64,000 nucleotides of DNA from Hedera helix. Lineage: Eukaryota; Streptophyta; Magnoliopsida; Apiales; Araliaceae. Where the stretch lies: NCBI GenBank assembly GCA_947179155.2, contig OX359270.1:6832077-6896076 (forward strand), read 5' to 3'. Of the stretch, positions 58,718 through 64,000 are shown piece by piece. A program made the translations under genes and the position numbers. The stretch's first letter is position 1; each line of letters starts with the position of its first letter. The notes beneath the pieces are model-generated. The model was not told where the DNA came from, did no database searches, and worked only from the letters and a program-made list of their open reading frames with translations.

Positions 58718-60479
58718 AAGAGATAAGACATATATAATATGTTTAGTGTGAGGATCCGAATTTTTGGAATTATTTAATAAGATTAAATAAGAATTTAATG
58801 GACACAATTTTCAAGGTTGTGTAAAGAAATTATTATTTTATGTGAATTAAGGTATGTGATGAGATTTAATTAATAAATTAAATTTGTGCAGAGATTATGA
58901 TAAATGATATTAAATTGGAATAATAGAAAAGTAAATAAATTGTTTAAAGACAATTTATTAAGAATAAGAGAAATTTCAGGTAATTGTACAATAAATTGTA
59001 CAATTAAATTATTATGGAAATGCAGAAATTATGATTTAATTGAAGTTACGTGGTAATGTGAAATATATTAAATTAGATATGTATATATATACATTTGTAT
59101 ATATATAAATATATATGTTTAAGTGATAATTATAAATGTTATTAATTAAGGAAATTAAGGGATTAATAATTAAATTAATCCAATTTTTAAATGAAAAGCG
59201 AATGGAGAAGTTAATAAAGTTGTAATTATGGATTTTAAAATCAATTATGAATTATGGTGGAAATTTAGAAATTAATTGAGAAGAAATGTAATTATATAAA
59301 TTATATGATAATAATTATATAAGGAAATTAAAATATTGTATGAAGGAAATCATAATTATATAAATTATATAAGAATAATTATATAATTTATATAAGAGAA
59401 TTAAATTAATTAAGGGTGGAAGAAAATTTTATAAATTGTATTTGTGTAAAATGGAAATTATTTAAAAAAGAAATAATGTAATTATATAAATTATATAATA
59501 TTAGATTATATAATTTATATAAGGAAAGTTAATGTGAATATTAAAGAAATTAAATAATAAATAAGAAAAAGGAATGTTTTAAGTTATTAAAAATTATAAT
59601 TATGTATAATGAAATTATTATGACTTTTATGAAGAATAATATTTCAGAAACGTGAACATGTTAATGTAACATGTTGTCCAAGTAATGAAGTGAAAAATTA
59701 TGAAAATTAATTTTTATATGTTATACGAATTATTTTATGATTTTTGGAGGTATAAATTACCTCATATAATTACTTGCATGGCAATATGCGTGTACAAAAT
59801 TTGTCAAGTAAAGTACCCAAAAGAGGTATTAAAATTATTGATAAATCATATTATGATTTTTAGTAAATTAAAATAAATAGTTTATATTTGTTATATAAAA
59901 TATTTATTACACGTAATAATTACGTAATGTATTAAATTAATTAAATTGCATGCAAATTTTGGAAATTTCGAGAGAGAGAAAGGCGGTGGACTGGGAACAA
60001 GTTTTAAAACTAATTAAGACAACTATGATATATATATGGTGAAAAGAAACAAGGAAAAAGAAAGAGATAACAAAAGAAATAAAAAGGAAACAAATCATGC
60101 TAGCTTTTCTCTCTCCACCGTAACCACCGTGAGCCACCAACCACCAAGCCATCCGACCACCATGGCTGCAAGAGGGAGAAGGGAAAATTTAGAGCTATTA
60201 AAGGAAGGAATTGAAAAGCTTTGGAAGGTATAAAAATATTTTATTTGTTTTATTTATGTAATTGTTGGTGTTAAATAAAGTTTATGGGAAAAATAGAAAA
60301 TAATTATAATAATTATTCCCAATAATTTTAGGATGTATATATATGAATTATGCAATTTTTGGAAAGGTTTTGTTGTGAAAAATTGGATCAAATGATGTTA
60401 TTTTGCTTGGGTGGCGTACTGTTCGCGAAGCAGAGGAAGAAGAAGGAAAAGGTTGCCTCGCATATTTTTTTCGTACGCC

Positions 60480-60612
60480 TGGCTATAAACGACGCCGTTT
60501 TGGGGCGTGCGGGGAAGAGAGCCGCGCAATGCGCGGAGGGTTGTTAGGCGGCTGCGAAACGACGTCGTTTTGGCGTCGGCAGCGAGGGGCCGCGCGCAAT
60601 GCGAGGCCGACG
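60480..60612. other. GC-rich island with near-palindromic CG words
   Basis: AAACGACGCCGTTTTGG, GCCGCGCAATGCGCGG, AAACGACGTCGTTTTGG (perfect palindrome AACGACGTCGTT) and CCGCGCGCAATGCG within 130 bp. Same vocabulary as 2196-2376 and 22498-22660. Confidence 0.75.
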
Positions 60613-60618
60613 ACACGC

Positions 60619-60888
60619 TGGAAATTACCAGCGTGCCCCTGCTCTTTTCCAGTTATACCGAACGTGTCCTTTGGCACGGTAAAGTTACGATTATGCCCCT
60701 GAGCTTTTTACATAATGCCCAGCGTGTCCCTTGATGCGCTGAAATTACAGATATGCCCTCAGCCTTTCTGGGAAATACCGAATATGTCCCTAGGTGTGCT
60801 GAAATGACGGAAATGCCCCTGAGCTTTCCGAAAAATGCCAGTTTTGTCCCTTTTGCTGCGGAAATTACCAAATTGCCCCCAGAATTAG
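60619..60888 (+). repeat. Tandem repeat, 60-bp unit, four copies plus a partial
   Basis: Units begin at GTGCCCCT, ATGCCCCT, ATGCCCTC and ATGCCCCT (about 60639, 60695, 60755 and 60814). Each has the pattern TGCCCCTGAGCTTT, then ACCGA or GCCAG, TGTCCCTT and GGAAATTAC. Copies differ at about a third of sites. Because 60 is a multiple of 3, open frames run through them, but these are not genes. Confidence 0.8.
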
Positions 60889-61568
60889 TTTTTAATGAAA
60901 TAAATGTTTAAAAATTGTTTAAAAAATCATAGAAAATTATAGGAAAATATTAAAAATATAGAAATGATATCTGGGCATTAAATTTAATATTTTTGTAAAA
61001 ATATTAAATTTTGGAGATTAATATTTAAATATTTTAAATATTAATCTATGAAGTTTAAAAGCTAGAAAATGATTAAATGAAAATCCGGACAACTAGATAT
61101 GCTAAATTTTATCCGATGAGCCGGGTTGTCCGTATTAACGGTGTTGGATATTAAGTTAGATGAATATATTAGGGAATGAGGTTAATTTAATAAACCATAT
61201 AAATTAATAATTGGTCCGGAGATGATATTAATTAAGTAAATTAATATCATAAGGAGATAAATAATTATTATTTGATTATTTTATGATCATAGGTTGATCG
61301 AGTTAAGAGTTTGAGATATCAATTTAAATAACTGGACGTCAGGCAAGTTCTTCAGTCCTTTTTATCTTAAACGTTGAACTATTATGATATGAAATTCTTG
61401 TTTTAAATGTATACAAATTATGTGCTATGTGATACGTGTTTAATATGACCACAATGTGTTCTTTGTGTAACGATATGCGATATATTGCTATATTAAAGCA
61501 CAAGCACACGATATATGTCACACACCAAGCATGTTAAGGTATGTGTTACGTGAAATATAAACTGTTGA

Positions 61569-61617
61569 ACTTGCTGAGCCGTTGTGCTCATTACTTGCTT
61601 AATAAACATTTTTGCAG
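61569..61617 (+). other. Conserved LTR hairpin and acceptor-like module (copy 4)
   Basis: ACTTGCTGAGCCGTTGTGCT then CATTACTTGCTTA: TGAGC/GCTCA stem with a 6-base loop. Then AAACATTTTTGCAGG, a strong splice-acceptor match. Confidence 0.75.
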
Positions 61618-62342
61618 GAAAGAAATAAATTGTAAGAATATCGGATTAATTGTTAAGGATGAATTGTCTAGAAGGTGGGAAAACGTTTTATTATATTCAA
61701 TGTGGATACATGTAATAATTCTATAATGATGTTTCATATGTTTATATATGTCGAATCCAGACAGGATAAGTAAAGTTAAATTTTGAACTGTAATTTGTAC
61801 TAGATAGTTGTTACGATAGAAATTATTAAATGATTTAATTATGATTTATGAAACGAAAAATGTTGTATGGATATATACAATATTAAACTTTAAATGTTGA
61901 GCTTCACGATATTTGTAATAGAAAGAAAAGAGAAAGTAAAGGTTGCGATCCATGGGACTAGGATCGAAATGTAAGGATTTTAAATATCCAAATATGTTAA
62001 TGCAATGATTAAAAGAAAAAGAAAAATTTATACCTAAAAATTTAGTAATTGAAGATGGTAAAGCGAATTATTGGATTAAAGAAGGGATTGAAGATTTATT
62101 AACGGACCGAAATTTGGACGTAAGAAAGATAATGTATCATAAATACAAAATTTAAGGTAAAAATATGGGTCGAATTTCGGGGTCGTTACATTTAGCGTTA
62201 GATACAATTTAAAGTTTTAAGTTTATCGAATATTAGAACTTAAACCATTATTTTTTTATTTTAAGTTATTGAACTTTAATGTCCTTGAATTATAAATAAA
62301 TAAAAAATTTGGCCACTAAATTTAGTATTTCTTATTGGAACA

Positions 62343-63805
62343 TGTGACGTCCCCAAATTCGGGCCTACCCAACCCAATTTGAGTCGCTGACAACAACAAA
62401 ACTATTATAATACAGTGTAAAATATAATAATACATACACTAAGTCTTCACTACAATTATAGTTACACTACATTATATAACATGGTGAAGACTACTACAGC
62501 TACTAACTAGGACCAACACTTCATTCTTCTGTTATATCTGCTAGCTCCAACTACACTCTCATATCTTTATAGAAAAATTGAACAAAAAGGTTGAGCTCAA
62601 ATAGCATAGTAAAGAATATCATAACTAAGATAACAATGAATAAATTATCTTTAGTCTTCAACAGTGATAAATTTGATAGAATATAATTGACAACAAGTTT
62701 TAGATCAACAACTGCAGCGGAATAAGCAATCTATTATGAGAGTAAAATATGTCATGATGTCTACAGTCTTCTCCTATTTAGAAATTCATCATCAAGCTTT
62801 TAAACTGTAACACTCATGGTCATGATCATGCCAATCAACAGTTCTTCTTTGCATCCAGACCAAAGAGAACTCTCACTACGTGTCCTTAAAGACACTTAAC
62901 AATAATATTGTCTTTGCACTCAGGCTAAAGACAATCACCATAACTAAAATCCTGATGATTAATACAAATAACAATAATATAAATGATGAATATTAAACAT
63001 TGGAAATTTACAATTTTAATTTGTGTAGTACAATAATGTCCAAATTGTCAACATGATATAAACAATATCGAAATGTGTTCAAGACCAAGAATAATATCCA
63101 AGATTCAAGAAGTTCGACAGTAAGATTTACGGTACAAGGAATATTTAAAAGTTTAGAATGTTCACAGTCCAAATAAAAAGATTGAGTCGATCAAATGTTA
63201 ATAGTCCAAAGATAAAGTTCATGATTCAAAAGTTAACTATTCAAATATAACGGTTAAAATTTTATAAAAATGTTCAGGTCAAAAGATATTAGATGAAGCG
63301 CAAAATTATTAAGGAAATTTTAATAAATTGTTAATTTAGAAATTTTCACCGTTTAATATTATGAGAGCTGTAAATAAGATATTTTCTTACCATAGTAAAT
63401 TTAAACAATAGAAGATGAAGGAAGATGATATCCCTTAACTTAGTACGTGAATAGATACTGTTTTCTATGTAGTTGATCAACCTATATATATATTTATAAT
63501 TTAATTAGTAACTACCACATATAATTTTCATGGTATACACTAACTCATATATTATGAAATCGTTAAAAGTGACTTGATAGTATAAATTTGTATAGTATAC
63601 AAAATAGAGTAGAATAAACTTCAAAATAGTTTTTGAAAGAAAATAATGTTTCAAAAATAAAATCCTATAAAAGAAGCTTTCCAAAATAAATCTTTAAGTC
63701 GTGAACATCGTGTGAAATGCGTGGTGTTTGTGCAATTATTTGTTTTAGAGAAAAGACTCACCTAATGAATTCTTGCACTCCTATTGGCATTACCAACACT
63801 CAAAG
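62343..63805 (-). mobile_element. Probable LTR end in opposite orientation
   Basis: TGTGACGTCCCCAAATTCGG at 62343 is the reverse complement of an ending like CCGAATTTGGGGACGTCACA, similar to the ends of the other large LTRs here (GGGGTCGTTACA, GGGGATATCACA). It continues AT-rich to at least 63800 without a gene. The other edge is not seen; it may be interrupted by the LTR start at 63806. Confidence 0.5.
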
Positions 63806-64000
63806 TGTAAGACCCCAACTTTTATTGAATAAAATTTAATTTTTTTCATATATTATTCTGAAACAGTAAGGTGCTAATTTGATAAAAATTAAAGTTAATA
63901 ATGTTTTGTACAATTTACAGTTTGTCGAGAAATATTCGTTTTATCGAAAAATATTCGATCCGTACGACGACGCCGAAATAACCAATCATTGGAAGACCTC
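63806..64000 (+). mobile_element. Probable LTR start running off the window
   Basis: TGTAAGACCCCAACTTTTAT has the TG start and 'TGTAA-ACCCC' form of Tekay-type LTRs. CAAAG precedes it. Only 195 bases are visible. Confidence 0.45.

Larger units (their letters stand above)
58742..62195 (+). mobile_element. Solo LTR, 3.44 kb, with perfect 5-bp duplication
   Basis: The LTR is 58747-62190, from TGTGAGGATCCGAATTTTTG to TTTCGGGGTCGTTACA, flanked by TTTAG at 58742-58746 and 62191-62195. No PBS, coding DNA or second LTR: a solo LTR. Inside: AT-rich first 1.7 kb, GC-rich island (60480-60610), four 60-bp repeats (60619-60888), hairpin module (61569-61617). It shares its end sequence and module order with the LTR at 1-4311. 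Confidence 0.92.

Noticed and set aside
60398..60871. Overlapping frames in both directions at 60350-60871
   Set aside because: Created by the CG-rich island and by a repeat whose 60-bp period keeps the frame open.
62590..62620. TTGAGCTCAA as a fifth hairpin module in reverse
   Set aside because: Lacks the spacer and the flanking CTTGC words; too weak.
1..64000. CRISPR array, tRNA or rRNA genes, organellar DNA
   Set aside because: No spaced identical repeats with unique spacers, no cloverleaf with A/B boxes noticed by eye, and no organelle genes; the content is nuclear repeats and one intron-containing gene. A tRNAscan run would be decisive.

Overview
The window is nuclear DNA from a flowering plant, most likely a eudicot. 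It is strongly AT-rich, made mostly of nested LTR retrotransposons and MITEs, and carries one intact intron-containing host gene. I found no bacterial-type operons, rRNA, tRNA or CRISPR arrays.

The host gene is an assimilatory nitrate reductase (NIA) on the minus strand, 53075 down to 47381. It has four exons with GT-AG introns that join in frame to a predicted 906-residue protein. The molybdenum domain, dimerisation domain, cytochrome b5 heme domain and FAD/NADH domain are all present with their key residues. A TATA box lies about 125 bp upstream of the ATG, with a (GA)n tract behind it. Introns 2 and 3 are long (about 1.6 and 1.3 kb). They hold a MITE-like insert, a (TA)n tract beside a splice donor, and a pair of G-boxes.

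Layout. 1-4311: right part of a large Ty3/gypsy-type LTR. 4312-5212: relic of a copia LTR, broken by a 646-bp hAT-type MITE with a perfect 8-bp target duplication. 5213-15118: a decayed Athila-type Ty3/gypsy element on the minus strand, with both LTRs, PBS and recognisable gag, protease, RT, RNase H and integrase. 15119-20397: a decayed Ty1/copia element on the minus strand. 20398-22025: no gene seen. 22026-23632: a 1.5-kb segment between 55-bp direct repeats. 23632-about 28890: the 5' part of a Ty3/gypsy chromovirus-like element (LTR, PBS, an extra coiled-coil ORF before gag, then gag). 29568-42013: a Tat/Ogre-like solo LTR carrying a complete nested non-autonomous element (29962-40244) with two nearly identical 4.18-kb LTRs around 1.9 kb of non-coding DNA. 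42235-45890: a 3.66-kb solo LTR inserted in the end of a MITE. 46471-46648: a perfect 59-bp inverted repeat. 47381-53300: NIA. 54940-58560: a cluster of MITE-like elements. 58747-62190: a 3.44-kb solo LTR with perfect 5-bp target duplication. 62343-64000: two more LTR ends.

Three observations deserve the closest look. First, the chromovirus-like element has an additional acidic coiled-coil reading frame between PBS and gag. Second, four different large LTRs share a small conserved module: an ACTTGCTGAGC...GCTCA hairpin followed by CTTGC and a splice-acceptor-like pyrimidine-AG. Third, several of the LTRs share GC-rich islands of near-palindromic words (CGCGCAATGCGCG, AACGACGTCGTT) followed by repeated 'AAATTACnnAAATGCCC' motifs, which suggests a modular architecture for these long LTRs.
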